From Ignatzschineria cameli (GTDB lineage: Bacteria; Pseudomonadota; Gammaproteobacteria; Cardiobacteriales; Wohlfahrtiimonadaceae), in the NCBI RefSeq assembly GCF_003121895.1, contig NZ_QEWW01000008.1, forward strand, positions 1 to 64,000: a stretch of 64,000 bases of DNA, read 5' to 3'. Positions 19,404-29,348 of the stretch are shown piece after piece. The notes beneath the pieces were generated by a model. The model worked only from the letters and a program-made list of their open reading frames with translations. It was not told the origin of the DNA and did no database searches. Position 1 is the stretch's first letter. Every line of letters starts with the position of its first letter. The translations under genes and the position numbers were made by a program.

Positions 19404-20261
19404 CTAGACATTAATTTCACGATGTTTAACTAAGACATGATCATCCTCTTGTAATCTCTCAAAGAGTCGTTGTGCAAGATAGACAGAGCGATGCTTACCT
19501 CCTGTACAGCCGATAGCAATGGTGAGATAAGAGCGAGTTCCCTGTTTAAAAGCCGGCAACCATTTTAAGATAAAATTTTCAATATCTTGGTAGAAGGCTT
19601 GAATATCATCGGTTGTTGCAAAGAAGTCGATGATCTCCTGATCAAGCCCAGTATACTCTCGAAGGGAAGCAACCCAATGGGGGTTTGTTAACATTCGGGC
19701 ATCGAAAACAAAGTCCGCATCGAGCGGAATACCATTTCGGTAACCGAATGAGACAATGGAGATAGAAAGCTTCTTTTGAGATTTATCTAAGAGCTGATTC
19801 GTTAGAATGGCGCGTAGCTCATGAACATTGAGATGGGAAGTATCGATAATGATATCAGCTTGAGCTCGGAGTGGTGAGAGGAGTTCACGCTCATTAGTGA
19901 TCGCCTCAATTAAGGTCATTTGCGACGTTGTTAAAGGGTGGCGTCTGCGAGTATGACTATAACGTTTAACGAGGATCTCATCACTTGTCTCTAAAAAGAG
20001 AATGCTAGGCCTAACAGCTAGCTTCTGTTCAATAAGGGAGAGAATCGCTTCAGCTTCCGCAAGATCCTCAGGAAAACTTCGAGCATCAACGCCGATAGCG
20101 AGTTTGCGGATATTATTTTTTTGTTGAATCTCTTCTAAAAAGCGGGGAATAAAGGTAATGGGAAGATTATCAATACAGAAAAACCCTTCATCTTCGAGGG
20201 TCTGTAGTGCAATCGATTTTCCTGATCCCGATAATCCGCTGATAATGATCATCTTTTGCAT
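19404..20261 (-). CDS. rapZ: RNase adapter RapZ (P-loop nucleotide-binding)
   Basis: Cytosolic P-loop protein that in enterobacteria delivers the small RNA GlmZ to RNase E and so tunes glucosamine-6-phosphate synthase. At 285 residues it equals E. coli RapZ (284). The Walker A motif is GLSGSGKS at residues 9-16. The family stretches FCIDNLP, RRRHPL, DTSHLNVHELR, SFGYRNGIPLDADFVFD and the C-terminal IGCTGGKHRSV are all present. The usual rpoN-hpf-ptsN neighbours are absent here. Confidence 0.95.
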   Translation of the reverse strand: MQKMIIISGLSGSGKSIALQTLEDEGFFCIDNLPITFIPRFLEEIQQKNNIRKLAIGVDARSFPEDLAEAEAILSLIEQKLAVRPSILFLETSDEILVKRYSHTRRRHPLTTSQMTLIEAITNERELLSPLRAQADIIIDTSHLNVHELRAILTNQLLDKSQKKLSISIVSFGYRNGIPLDADFVFDARMLTNPHWVASLREYTGLDQEIIDFFATTDDIQAFYQDIENFILKWLPAFKQGTRSYLTIAIGCTGGKHRSVYLAQRLFERLQEDDHVLVKHREINV

Positions 20262-20448
20262 TGTGAGGTTGACTCCTATCGTCGTGATCTGTGTCTTAAA
20301 GTCATTGGGGATATCACTGGGTATATTATTGGGTATATGGAGGTGTCGATATAACTTCTATATATAACTTCTATATAATTTAATAATATCTTCATGCGTC
20401 TATTCGTCAATTCGTTCATTCATATATCTAGACATCTATATGTCGGTG

Positions 20449-21081
20449 TTATTTATCGCTATTACTCCCCTTAGCCGTTGTACTTTTTCCTTTTTTAGGA
20501 GAGCTCTGTTTTGGGGAATGATTGCTGTTTGTCTTATTGAGCGTCACTCTTCGCTTTTTTCCGGTTGAATCACTCTCTTTGGAGAGATTTTTCGCCTGAC
20601 TCGGTTGCGTGATCTTCTCTTTTACTGTGGTGACTTTACTCTTTTTAACGGTTAGTTTTGATCCTGCCGTCGGCTTGATATTGCTTTCTCCCGCTTTAGG
20701 TGTTAATTGGCGTGTTGATTGGCGCAAGGGAGTTCTTTTGGTAGCACGTCCTTTTTTAGGAACGACTTGGGCGCCCACATTACTGGTCGGGCGAACCTTT
20801 CCGCCAACTTGCTTTGCTTTAATAATGCTCAAGAGCGCTGAAGCGATAAAGAAGAGGGAGATGCCACCTGCTAAATAGTAGCGATAATCGGCAAAGATAT
20901 AGCGGAAATTCCCTTTAAAATTAATATGGGGAAAGACCCATAAAATCAGGGGTAAGAGGATTGCTAAAATAAGCAGATGAAATTTAGGGGGGATAAGAAG
21001 CCAGACGCCAGTAATCCCATCATAATCATATTTTGATGTGGGGTATTGCGTCTCTTTTAGTAGCTGCTGATCATCATTCAT
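20449..21081 (-). CDS. Small membrane protein with long Lys/Ser/Thr-rich tail, unknown
   Basis: A 210-residue protein with two predicted membrane segments at about 32-50 (FHLLILAILLPLILWVF) and 69-88 (YYLAGGISLFFIASALLSII). Residues about 92-210 form a strongly basic, low-complexity tail rich in Lys, Ser, Thr, Pro and Gln with repeated KKG, KKS and SPK motifs. This resembles restriction endonuclease-associated or DNA-proximal membrane tails only in composition, so no function is claimed. Its start overlaps the recC stop by 8 bp (ATGAATGA), so the two are translationally coupled. Confidence 0.7.
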   Translation of the reverse strand: MNDDQQLLKETQYPTSKYDYDGITGVWLLIPPKFHLLILAILLPLILWVFPHINFKGNFRYIFADYRYYLAGGISLFFIASALLSIIKAKQVGGKVRPTSNVGAQVVPKKGRATKRTPLRQSTRQLTPKAGESNIKPTAGSKLTVKKSKVTTVKEKITQPSQAKNLSKESDSTGKKRRVTLNKTNSNHSPKQSSPKKGKSTTAKGSNSDK

Positions 21082-24000
21082 AGGTTACTAACTCACGAAG
21101 ATAGTGGTGATAGAAAAGGAAGAAAGCGAGCATCTCTTTAGGACCATTATCGAAAAAGAGTCGCTCAAAGGCTGGTTGAATCGTGAGAGATGATTTTACC
21201 CTATTTAAAAGGTTTCGGGTAGCGATCGGCAATGAGTCGATATAGTGCTCATCTTGCAGTATGAGCGCAAAGGTTTGTGGCGACCAACTATTTTGAGAAC
21301 TATTTCCAGTATTATCTGCTGAGTTATCTTCAGCCCCCTCTTCAGAACCACCTTTAGAATCGCCTTTAAAATTATCCCTGATTTCATCACTAAAGAGTGG
21401 AAGCATCTGCTGCAATAATTCTAATGCCTCTAGGAATGAGGGATCGATAAAGGCGGGTTTATAATCTTTCGTATAGTAGAAAGGAATCGGTGCGCTAATT
21501 CCATAGAGAAAGCCATCAATGAGATGGGTCAGGAGTTCAGCTGCATCACTTTGTGGATAGTAGGGGAGACGATGCTCTTCAATGCTCTCTTTTTTACGGG
21601 AAAAGTAGACAAGATTCTCATCGAGCTGATCAGTCTCTTTGGTTGCATGATAGAAGAGATTGGTAATGGCGGCAGCAATTCGCCGTTTTTCATTAAACTC
21701 GCCAACATCCCACATAATGAGCAAGCCTTCAGGGTTGAGTTCCGGCAACTGTCCATAGAGGGTAATCCCACTTTGGAAACGCTCACTGCGCCACTGCCCA
21801 TAAGGGTATTGTGCATTTAATAATTTTGTAGCAAGAAGGATGGGGAGTTGACGCTTCTCCTCCCATAGCAGATCACCATAGGCAAATTTGGGGAGTGACC
21901 CTTCTAAGCGATAGCGCTTAAAGAGCTGTTTGGCATATTGTGCAACAGTCACTTCATCTGTTTTCTCCTTGTGAGCTAGTACCTCTTGCAGTAGATCATT
22001 TGTGACGCGTTGGTTGAATTGATAGAGCTCTAGGTGATTCTGAATAGAGAAGATCTCATCATCTTCAATGGTATTACTTTGACTACTATAGGCGGGGATT
22101 GTTAGGCGATGCTCGGCAAAATATTGGCTCGGATCTTGGTAAAACTTAATGAGCGTATGAAGGGAGATCTCAGTCAATGGCGTCAATTCCTGAGCCTTCT
22201 GATAGTTCTCTATCAGTGTGTGATATTGATAGGGTGCATGGTAGAAGTCGGTGATATCATGGGAGAGCGCCCATTCACTCTGAAAGCTTTGAATTGGTGA
22301 GTCTGGGGTGAAAAGCTTCTCATTATAGGGTGCCATAGGATGCTCAAACGTAATGCTTTTGGCTGGCGATTGCTGATCCTCTGTTTCGGCGATTTGATCG
22401 ATATAGCGAAGTAGTTCATCGATTAAAAGTGAAGGGAGACGCTCACTATTATCTTGAATAGAGCGACCGATATAGCTGAGATAGAGAATCTCTTTTGCCG
22501 AGAGAATCGCCTCTAAGAAGAGGTAGCGATCATCACTGCTTCGTTGGCGATCACCGCGCATGCGCTGATACTGCATTAGATCGAAGCTATGATGAATAGA
22601 GGCTTTAGGGAAATCTGCTTGATTCATTCCGATCATAGCTACCATCTTAAAGGGGATGGTTCGCATAGGAATAAAGGAGCAGAAGGTGATCTTCCCTTGA
22701 ATAAAGTTCTGTTCAGGCTTCTCCTCTAAAAGTTTCTGTTCTAGAAGGGGAACGAGGGCATTGAGAGGCAGTGGCGTGGTAAAGTCGAGAGAGATCGCTC
22801 CAGATAAGATGTTTTGCCAGATCTTTTGGGTGAAGTGGAGCTTATCTTGATGGGCTGCAGAGAGGGTAAAGAATCGTTGCCAAATCTCCGGCAGAATAAG
22901 AAGCCATTCGGCAATTGTTCTTGCACCCGTTAATCTCTCTCTTGTTTCGATAAGAAGGTCGATCAGATGGCAGAGTCGTCCTAAAATTTCTGCATTTTTC
23001 CCCTCAATATAGGGGTAAGGAAGGAGCGCATGTTCTGCATGATGAAACTCTTTTTCATCAAGATGCATTGCACTATTAAGCGCTTTATCGCCCCTCTTTT
23101 GTTCATCGCTTATTGTGTGTAATAGAGCGGTGCGCGTCGATCCATAACCGAGTAGCATTCGCTGCAATCCCCAGCGCCATGTATTGATATCCCACTCAAA
23201 TTGATCATTGTAGGGGAGTGCTAATTCTTCTGTGAGATGGAGTCCATCGATCGCTTGTTTAATATTGACATCACTAATCCAAAATTGAATGAGCGCAATA
23301 TCAGATTCGGAAAAATCAAATTTCTCCATAATCTCTGGCAGTTGAAGGAATGTTAAGAGATCACTCGCTTTAAATGCGCTTTCAGGTAGTGCGAGAATCT
23401 GTAAGAGAGCCGAAAAGATTGTATCGCTCTCTTTAAGGCTGATATCGGAGATTGAGTAGGGGAGATAACGTTCTTTCGGAGCGCTTCCAAAAACAGCATC
23501 AATAAAGGGGGCATACTGCTCAATATCGGGGGTCATAACCACGATCTCTTCCGGTGAGAGATCGGGATTTTCATTTAATTCTCGTAAAATCTGATTGTAG
23601 AGCGCTTCTACTTCTCGCATCGGGCTATAGTTGATATGTAGCTGAATAGAGCGATCATTACCAGAGAGTCGAAATGGCTCACTTTCTCGAAGTGGGCGAA
23701 GATGGTAGATCTCATGCTGAATCTTAGAGAGAAGGTTATTCACCTCAGGCTCAGCGAAAGCTTCCGTAATATTGAGCTCTAGTGTGCCATCATATTGTTG
23801 TAGCAGATGGAGATGATCTCGGCCGACTCTTCCTAATGAGGCAAGAAGCGGATGACCGTAGCTATTTTGCCAATGTTCATCGAGCTGATCGATTGCTGCC
23901 GGCAAGTGGGGTGCGAGGGGATCGACAGCGCTCTCATGTTGGGTGAAGAAGTTGTAGTAGTTGAAATTAGGGGAATGACCTTTAATCAGATCCCCCCAAT

Positions 24001-24835
24001 AATATTGGGATGGATTATTGAAGAAGAGATGAATATCGATCACTTTTGAAAATTGAACGATTAACTCTAGAAAGAGTGGGGGAAGCGAGTTGAGCCCAAC
24101 AATAAAGATCCGTTTAGGAAGATGCGCTTTAATATTGGGATCTGCCAATTTCTGCTCAATAAGGGGATGCATCATGCCTAAGTGGCGCGGTCTACCTAAA
24201 CTATTATAGAGGCGCTCAAAGAGGGAAGCTTGCCACTTTTCAAGATTGGGGGGGAGCGATTCATCAAAATGGGGCGGTGCTAGTTGACCTTGACTCCAGG
24301 CATTGATCCATTGACTTCGATAGACAATATATTTATCAAAAATCGCGGCAAGCTCAGTTGCGAGATGGAGTATGGCTCGATATTGCTCTTCCGGAAGTCT
24401 ATTATCATCCGCTTTTAATGCTGCTATTTCGATCTCTGTTTGCTGCTGATACTTATCGAGATATTGCAAAATGGGTTGATATTGTTGCTGTTCACGCTCA
24501 TCTCTCGACTCAACAATCTCTTGTAAAATTTTGACTAATGGCCAAAAGAGTTGATCCTGGGAGAGGCGCTCAATCGGGTGCTTTTCAAGTTCCTCCTTGG
24601 TAAAGATTCGCTCTAGAAGGTTGATCAACATTTTGGAGGGTAGCAGAAATTCCGCTTGAGTTAAGATCCCGAGCTGTTTTGCGAGCTTTATCTGCATCCA
24701 TCTTGCCATCCCAAAGTTTTGGACCAGGAAATATTCCTGCTCAAAAGGGGAGTCTTGTGGGTCTACTTGAGTAATATAGCCGGCAATATATTGTAATGTA
24801 TCGAGATGATTGGAGTAGTAGAGATGAAAGCTCAT
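21074..24835 (-). CDS. recC: Exodeoxyribonuclease V subunit gamma (RecC)
   Basis: Subunit of the RecBCD helicase-nuclease that repairs double-strand breaks and recognises Chi. The 1253 residues are slightly longer than E. coli RecC (1122). The N-terminus fits the family (LYYSNHLDTLQYIAGYI, then ILVQ-like FLVQNFGMARWMQIKLAKQLGI). Further family stretches are LPKRIFIVGLNSLPPLFLEL, EEIVVMTPDIEQYAPFIDAVFG and ITFCSFIPMRTIPFKMVAMIGMNQADFPK, followed by DRYLFLEAILSAKEILYLSYIG. Near 1180-1200 there is a Gly/Ser/Asn/Glu-rich stretch (GDSKGGSEEGAEDNSADN) that looks like a linker insertion. recB and recD are not next to it; downstream is a coupled membrane protein instead. Confidence 0.93.
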   Translation of the reverse strand: MSFHLYYSNHLDTLQYIAGYITQVDPQDSPFEQEYFLVQNFGMARWMQIKLAKQLGILTQAEFLLPSKMLINLLERIFTKEELEKHPIERLSQDQLFWPLVKILQEIVESRDEREQQQYQPILQYLDKYQQQTEIEIAALKADDNRLPEEQYRAILHLATELAAIFDKYIVYRSQWINAWSQGQLAPPHFDESLPPNLEKWQASLFERLYNSLGRPRHLGMMHPLIEQKLADPNIKAHLPKRIFIVGLNSLPPLFLELIVQFSKVIDIHLFFNNPSQYYWGDLIKGHSPNFNYYNFFTQHESAVDPLAPHLPAAIDQLDEHWQNSYGHPLLASLGRVGRDHLHLLQQYDGTLELNITEAFAEPEVNNLLSKIQHEIYHLRPLRESEPFRLSGNDRSIQLHINYSPMREVEALYNQILRELNENPDLSPEEIVVMTPDIEQYAPFIDAVFGSAPKERYLPYSISDISLKESDTIFSALLQILALPESAFKASDLLTFLQLPEIMEKFDFSESDIALIQFWISDVNIKQAIDGLHLTEELALPYNDQFEWDINTWRWGLQRMLLGYGSTRTALLHTISDEQKRGDKALNSAMHLDEKEFHHAEHALLPYPYIEGKNAEILGRLCHLIDLLIETRERLTGARTIAEWLLILPEIWQRFFTLSAAHQDKLHFTQKIWQNILSGAISLDFTTPLPLNALVPLLEQKLLEEKPEQNFIQGKITFCSFIPMRTIPFKMVAMIGMNQADFPKASIHHSFDLMQYQRMRGDRQRSSDDRYLFLEAILSAKEILYLSYIGRSIQDNSERLPSLLIDELLRYIDQIAETEDQQSPAKSITFEHPMAPYNEKLFTPDSPIQSFQSEWALSHDITDFYHAPYQYHTLIENYQKAQELTPLTEISLHTLIKFYQDPSQYFAEHRLTIPAYSSQSNTIEDDEIFSIQNHLELYQFNQRVTNDLLQEVLAHKEKTDEVTVAQYAKQLFKRYRLEGSLPKFAYGDLLWEEKRQLPILLATKLLNAQYPYGQWRSERFQSGITLYGQLPELNPEGLLIMWDVGEFNEKRRIAAAITNLFYHATKETDQLDENLVYFSRKKESIEEHRLPYYPQSDAAELLTHLIDGFLYGISAPIPFYYTKDYKPAFIDPSFLEALELLQQMLPLFSDEIRDNFKGDSKGGSEEGAEDNSADNTGNSSQNSWSPQTFALILQDEHYIDSLPIATRNLLNRVKSSLTIQPAFERLFFDNGPKEMLAFFLFYHHYLRELVTYE

Positions 24836-25359
24836 AAGAGGAGATCCCCTGCATAATCGATGAATTGGTAGAGAGAAAGCGGTCTCTTTGACCTTATTTA
24901 TTGTGTGATCGAAATGGGATTAAGCAGTTGTTAGTTGCTCTTAGTTGGGGTTATATCGATCAGATTCATTTTAAGAATTGTGCTAGATAAAAACAATTTT
25001 GAGTGATTTTACTCGCGATTTTTTCTTCCTTAAAAAAGTCCTTCTAAGGTTGAGTTTATCTGCTACATTAGTATAGCAAAGTTCATCATTTTCCGACCGA
25101 TATCTCATTGACGGGATCAATTTTGATCTGTTCAATCAGGTATTGAGCGCATTGATGTTGCTTAAATGAATTTATAGAGATGAGTTAGAAGTTCTATATT
25201 TTATATATACCTATATATGCCTATGTATACTGATAGATACCTGTATATAAATTATCAATAGATAGTACAGATAGTACAGATAGTACAGATAGTATAGATA
25301 GTTACAGGTAGATACACTTTATTAATTAAGACTAGAAAATTGAGGAGTAGGAGCTGATT
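24836..25359. other. Divergent spacer between recC and the aminotransferase
   Basis: No gene visible. It contains AT-rich TATATAC-type steps at 25200-25250 and a 9-bp tandem repeat at 25261-25296. Confidence 0.45.
25261..25296. repeat. Tandem repeat GATAGTACA x 4
   Basis: Three perfect 9-bp copies and a fourth with one change (GATAGTATA), about 60 bp before the aminotransferase start. Confidence 0.9.
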
Positions 25360-26577
25360 ATGGCTGGAATCGAAAGTTTGTTTGCAAAGCGAATTCAAGG
25401 ATCGCAAAGCTCGATAGTGAGAGATCTTTTACGATATAGCAAGATGCCGAATATCGTCTCACTTGCGGGGGGAATTCCGGCAGCAGATATGTTCGATATG
25501 GAGGGGATTAATGCCGCTCTTAATGAGGTGATTGAATCGAAAGAGGTCAGCGCCTATCAATACAGTACAACCGATGGTGAGTTGGTATTGCAAGAAGAGA
25601 TCGTTAAGCTGATTCAAGATCGTGGTATCGATGCTGCGTGTGATGAGATTGTGGTTACAAGTGGATCACAGCAAGGGCTTGATCTTATCTCGAGAACCTT
25701 TCTTGATGAAGGGGATGTGATTTTAGTTGAGCGCCCAACTTACCTCGCTGCAATTCAAGGTTTTAAATTAACTGGTGCGACAGTTGAGGATATTGAGGGT
25801 GGTCCAGAGGGATTAAATATTGATGCTTTAGAGGCGCGTCTTGCAAAAGGGCCGATTAAAGCACTCTATATTGTACCAACCTTTGCTAATCCTACGGGAT
25901 CTACACTCTCTTTGGAGAAGCGTGAGCGTCTCTTGAAGTTAGCGATGGCACATAACTTTGTGATCTTTGAAGATGATCCTTATGGAGAGATCCGTTTTAC
26001 AGATCAGCTTGCCAAGCCGATCTACTCCTTAGTTAAGAGTGAAGAGGAGAAAGAGCATATTGTTTATCTCTCCTCATTCTCTAAAGTGTTGGTACCGGGG
26101 CTTCGTTTAGGTTTTATTGTTACAAGTCGTAAGATTAGAGAGAAGATTGTAATCTGTAAGCAATCGGTGGATCTCCATACCCCCGTTTTATCGCAACTGA
26201 TTGTGGCAAACTATCTTAAGAGTGGTCGTCTTCAACCGAGAATTAAGGAGATCTCTAAAGCCTATCAGGAGCGTTGTCAGCATCTGATCGATTCTTTAGA
26301 GAAGCATACTGATGGAAAGATCACCTTTGAAGCGCCAACAGGAGGGATGTTCCTTTGGGCTAAATTGCCAGAAGGAATGAGTGCGACCGAACTCTTAAAG
26401 CATGCGATTGATGCTGAAGTTGTCTTTGTTCCTGGTGCTGCATTCTATGTCGGTACGCCGGAAGATAATACGCTACGTCTCTCCTTTGCAACGGTGACCG
26501 AAGAGAGTGCAGAAGAGGCAGGAAAACGTCTTGCGCTCGCTCTTAAAAATTATGAAGCGGCAATGGCGAAAGCATAG
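25360..26577 (+). CDS. PLP-dependent class I/II aminotransferase, 2-aminoadipate/LysN-like
   Basis: A 405-residue fold-type I aminotransferase of the subgroup that includes 2-aminoadipate transaminase and the catalytic part of MocR regulators, but without an HTH domain. Seen: substrate arm LAGGIPAADMF (residues 35-45), YQYSTTDG (67-73), VTSGSQQGLDLI (99-110), the Asn in PTFANPTG (173-180), EDDPYGEIRF (204-213) and the PLP Schiff-base Lys242 in SSFSKVLVPGLRLGF. Arg of LRLSFA near the C-terminus binds the substrate carboxylate. The amino donor cannot be fixed; lysine or branched-chain or aromatic acids are usual. Good RBS (GGAG). A terminator and repeat cluster 2 follow. Confidence 0.88.
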   Translation: MAGIESLFAKRIQGSQSSIVRDLLRYSKMPNIVSLAGGIPAADMFDMEGINAALNEVIESKEVSAYQYSTTDGELVLQEEIVKLIQDRGIDAACDEIVVTSGSQQGLDLISRTFLDEGDVILVERPTYLAAIQGFKLTGATVEDIEGGPEGLNIDALEARLAKGPIKALYIVPTFANPTGSTLSLEKRERLLKLAMAHNFVIFEDDPYGEIRFTDQLAKPIYSLVKSEEEKEHIVYLSSFSKVLVPGLRLGFIVTSRKIREKIVICKQSVDLHTPVLSQLIVANYLKSGRLQPRIKEISKAYQERCQHLIDSLEKHTDGKITFEAPTGGMFLWAKLPEGMSATELLKHAIDAEVVFVPGAAFYVGTPEDNTLRLSFATVTEESAEEAGKRLALALKNYEAAMAKA

Positions 26578-26645
26578 TAAAAGTCGTGATAGATAACTAA
26601 GAGCGGTCAGCTTATTGTAAGTTTATTGTCAGCGAGATCAGTAGA

Positions 26646-26675
26646 AGGGCGAGTGTTAAGTCTCGCCTTTTTTCA
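26646..26675 (+). terminator. Terminator of the aminotransferase gene
   Basis: GGCGAG (26648-26653) pairs with CTCGCC (26662-26667), followed by six T. Confidence 0.85.
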
Positions 26676-26679
26676 TTCT

Positions 26680-27712
26680 CTTTTGATCAATGATATTTAA
26701 TGAATTATTCTTAAGAGAAGCTGTGGGGTGGCGGGAACCGACTATTTCGTTCTTTTAACCCCTGCATGCCAGCAATCGGCATCTTCGATACCGATCTTAA
26801 TGGCACTAAAGTCATACTTCTTGCCGGCATGGGATCGATAGAAGAACATTGAATAGTGAAATCCGGCAACTCATCCACCGCTCTTACTTCAATAAATCAA
26901 TCATTTTCCGACGATGGAAGATCGCCTACTGCCGGCGTGTAGTCTTTGGAAGAGCGCGATAGTGAGATCCGGCAGCGTTCAGCTTATTTCGTTTTGATCA
27001 ATGATATTTAATGAATTATTCTTAAGAGAAGCTGTGGAGGGAACCGGCTATTTTGTTCTTTTACCCCCCGTATGCCCGCCAATCGGCATCTTCGATACCG
27101 ATCTTAATGGCACTAAAGTCATACTTCTTGCCGGCATGGGATCGATAGAAGAACATTGAATAGTGAAATCCGGCAACTCATCCACCGCTCTTACTTCAAT
27201 AAATCAATCATTTTTCCGGCGATAGAAGAGCCCCCACTGCCGGCGCGTAGTCTTTGGAAGAGCGAGATAGTGAGATCCGGCAGCGTTCGACCTATTTCGT
27301 TTTGATCAATGATATTTAATGAATTATTCTTAAGAGAAGCTGTGGAGTGGCGGGAACCGACTATTTCGTTCTTTTAACCCCTGCATGCCCGCCAATCGGC
27401 ATCTTCGATACCGATCTTAATGGCACTAAAGTCATACTTCTTGCCGGCATGGGATCGATAGAAGAACATTGAATAGTGAAATCCGGCAACTCATCCACCG
27501 CTCTTACTTCAATAAATCAATCATTTTTCCGGCGATAGAAGAGCCCTCACTGCCGGCGCGTAATCTTTGGAAGAGCGAGATAGTGAGATCCGGCAACTCA
27601 ACAGCCTCTCCTATTTTAATGAATCAATTTTTTTGGGGATGATGGAGTATCGCCTACTACCGGCATGTGATTTATGGAAGTACGCGATAGTGATTTCCGG
27701 CAGCGTTCAGCC
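26680..27712. repeat. Mosaic palindromic repeat, cluster 2 (three ~310-bp tandem units plus a partial, inverted orientation)
   Basis: Units begin with TTTTGATCAATGATATTTAA at about 26680, 26991 and 27299 (spacing 311 and 308 bp). Orientation is opposite to cluster 1: H3 (GGCGGGAACC side), H2 (CGGCATCTTCGATACCG), then two CCGG hairpins per unit. One is TGCCGG...CCGGCA and one is CTGCCGG...CCGGCAG, followed by the GCGTTCAGC end. A shorter last piece ends near 27712. It lies between the aminotransferase and yigZ. Confidence 0.85.
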
Positions 27713-27775
27713 TATTTTATTCTTTTCATCCCTGTATACCCGATTTCTATTTAGGGATAGAGAAGGGTCGCGATA

Positions 27776-27784
27776 TGGTATAAT
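27776..27784 (+). promoter_or_regulatory. Extended -10 promoter candidate for yigZ
   Basis: TGGTATAAT at 27776-27784 is a perfect extended -10 box, about 80 bp before the yigZ start and just after repeat cluster 2. No clear -35 is seen, as is usual for extended -10 promoters. Confidence 0.4.
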
Positions 27785-27864
27785 CACTCCCTATTTTATT
27801 GATTCTCTTTACAGATAGCGGTGAAGAGATTGATCGAGTTGTAGGGATTTTGGGAGAGTGCAAG

Positions 27865-28476
27865 ATGAAGAGTGATCAGTATAAGACGATAACTGCCATG
27901 AGTGAAGATGAGTTTGTAATCTCACGTAGTCGCTTTATCACTTTCGCTCTGCCGGTCAGCTCTGAAGAGGAGATCGACACACTGCTTGATGAATATCGTA
28001 AACGTTATAATGATTCTCGTCATGTCTGCTACGCCTATGTCTTAGGTGAGCGCTATGAACATTATCGAGCTAATGATGATGGAGAGCCCTCTGGATCTGC
28101 CGGAAGACCTATTTTGGGGCAAATCCGCTCCTTTGAGTTAACTAATGTTTTAGTAATTGTCGTGCGCTATTTTGGCGGGATTAAGTTAGGTACGGGGGGA
28201 TTAGTCTCTGCCTATCAGGAGGGCGCACGTAATGCACTACAGAGTGCAAATATTGTAACGAAAACAATAGGACTCGATGTTACTTTCACTTTTGACTATC
28301 CGGCAACGAATGAGGTCAATCACGTGATCAATGATCTTAATGCAACTAAAGTAGCAGAGAATTATGGCGTCAACTGTGAAATGACGCTAAAAGTTCGTGC
28401 AAATGATTATGCAGAACTATTAGCCCGTTTAGAGAAGATCGATACCCTCTTTATCTCTCATAAGCATGAGCTTTAA
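27865..28476 (+). CDS. yigZ: YigZ / IMPACT family protein
   Basis: Cytosolic protein of the UPF0029 family, related to yeast YIH1 and human IMPACT; its bacterial role is not settled, but nucleic-acid or ribosome-related binding is proposed. The ATG at 27865 (MKSDQYKTI) is preferred over 27799 because GGGAGA lies before it and the length becomes 203, matching E. coli YigZ (204). Family signature seen as HVCYAYVLG, DDGEPSGSAGRPIL and VIVVRYFGGIKLGTGGL. A ferredoxin-like C-terminal domain follows from about residue 135. Confidence 0.93.
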   Translation: MKSDQYKTITAMSEDEFVISRSRFITFALPVSSEEEIDTLLDEYRKRYNDSRHVCYAYVLGERYEHYRANDDGEPSGSAGRPILGQIRSFELTNVLVIVVRYFGGIKLGTGGLVSAYQEGARNALQSANIVTKTIGLDVTFTFDYPATNEVNHVINDLNATKVAENYGVNCEMTLKVRANDYAELLARLEKIDTLFISHKHEL

Positions 28477-28480
28477 TTTA

Positions 28481-28515
28481 TTACCAATTACCAATTACCA
28501 ATTACCAATTACCAA
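28481..28515. repeat. Tandem repeat TTACCAA x 5
   Basis: Five perfect 7-bp copies directly after the yigZ stop codon, in the spacer between two convergent genes. Confidence 0.95.
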
Positions 28516-28553
28516 TTATCTATTACTCTATTGAACCCATTACCGACTATTTG

Positions 28554-29348
28554 TTAATAGAGTCTAAAATCGACTAAAAGAGGGTTGTGATCGGAGGCAT
28601 CGGTCTTAATTACTTCACTTTTTTCTAGACGTAATCCACGATAGAAGACAAAGTCGAGTGGGGAATTAAAAAAAGCCTTGCGATAATCATCATTAAAAAT
28701 CACCGGTTTTAACCCCATTCTTCGAGTGAAGAGATAGAGGAGATGACGGCGCTTGCGACTCCAAGTATTAAAATCACCGGCGAAGATGACAGGTCCATTA
28801 TGATTGATAACATGTTCAGCAATCGATTGAATCTGTTCGCGGTAAATCTTTACCCCTAAGCTGAAGTTGACTGAGTGAACATTAACGACCATCAGAAGTC
28901 GCTTATCATGGAGCGGATAGACCGTAACTAGCGCTGATTTTGCTAGGCGTAAAAAAGGTTCTGTTGTTCGAAAAGGGCGGGAGTAGAGAGGATAGCTTGA
29001 GGCGAGTGTCATAACGCCGTAAGCATCTTTTGTAATTTCAATTGCCGGCACTTGATCCCCCACCAAAAAGTGGGTTTTAGAGAATTGAATCAGCTCTTCA
29101 GAGGCTTTTGCTTCCTGCAGGAGAATGAGATCGCGATCTTTTCCATACTCGGTTAAAATAGGCAGCCAATTCAATTTCTGCTGTTTATAGATATTCCAAA
29201 CCATCACTGTTAGGCGATTATCTTTTGAGAAGGGGTAGAAACGATCAAGACGCGTCTCACCATGGAGTGTCTCCTTCCCATTCTGATTAGAGGTAAACCG
29301 AAATAGATGATTTTTGTGATTTGCCATAATGTAATCGTTAATCGTCAT
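28554..29348 (-). CDS. Endonuclease/exonuclease/phosphatase family protein (YafD-like)
   Basis: A 264-residue EEP-fold hydrolase. The fold's active-site motifs can be read in order: VWNIYK (about 50-55), the metal-binding Glu in LLQEAKASEEL (about 76), GDFNTWSRKR (about 196-205), LDFVFYRG (about 234-241) and the C-terminal SDHNPLLVDF (about 252-261) with the catalytic Asp-His. The closest named group is YafD/UPF0294. Members cleave phosphodiester or phosphomonoester bonds; the substrate here is not known. There is no signal peptide, although the basic N-terminus has no clear family match. No strong RBS is seen, so the start could also be the ATG at 29327. Confidence 0.82.
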   Translation of the reverse strand: MTINDYIMANHKNHLFRFTSNQNGKETLHGETRLDRFYPFSKDNRLTVMVWNIYKQQKLNWLPILTEYGKDRDLILLQEAKASEELIQFSKTHFLVGDQVPAIEITKDAYGVMTLASSYPLYSRPFRTTEPFLRLAKSALVTVYPLHDKRLLMVVNVHSVNFSLGVKIYREQIQSIAEHVINHNGPVIFAGDFNTWSRKRRHLLYLFTRRMGLKPVIFNDDYRKAFFNSPLDFVFYRGLRLEKSEVIKTDASDHNPLLVDFRLY

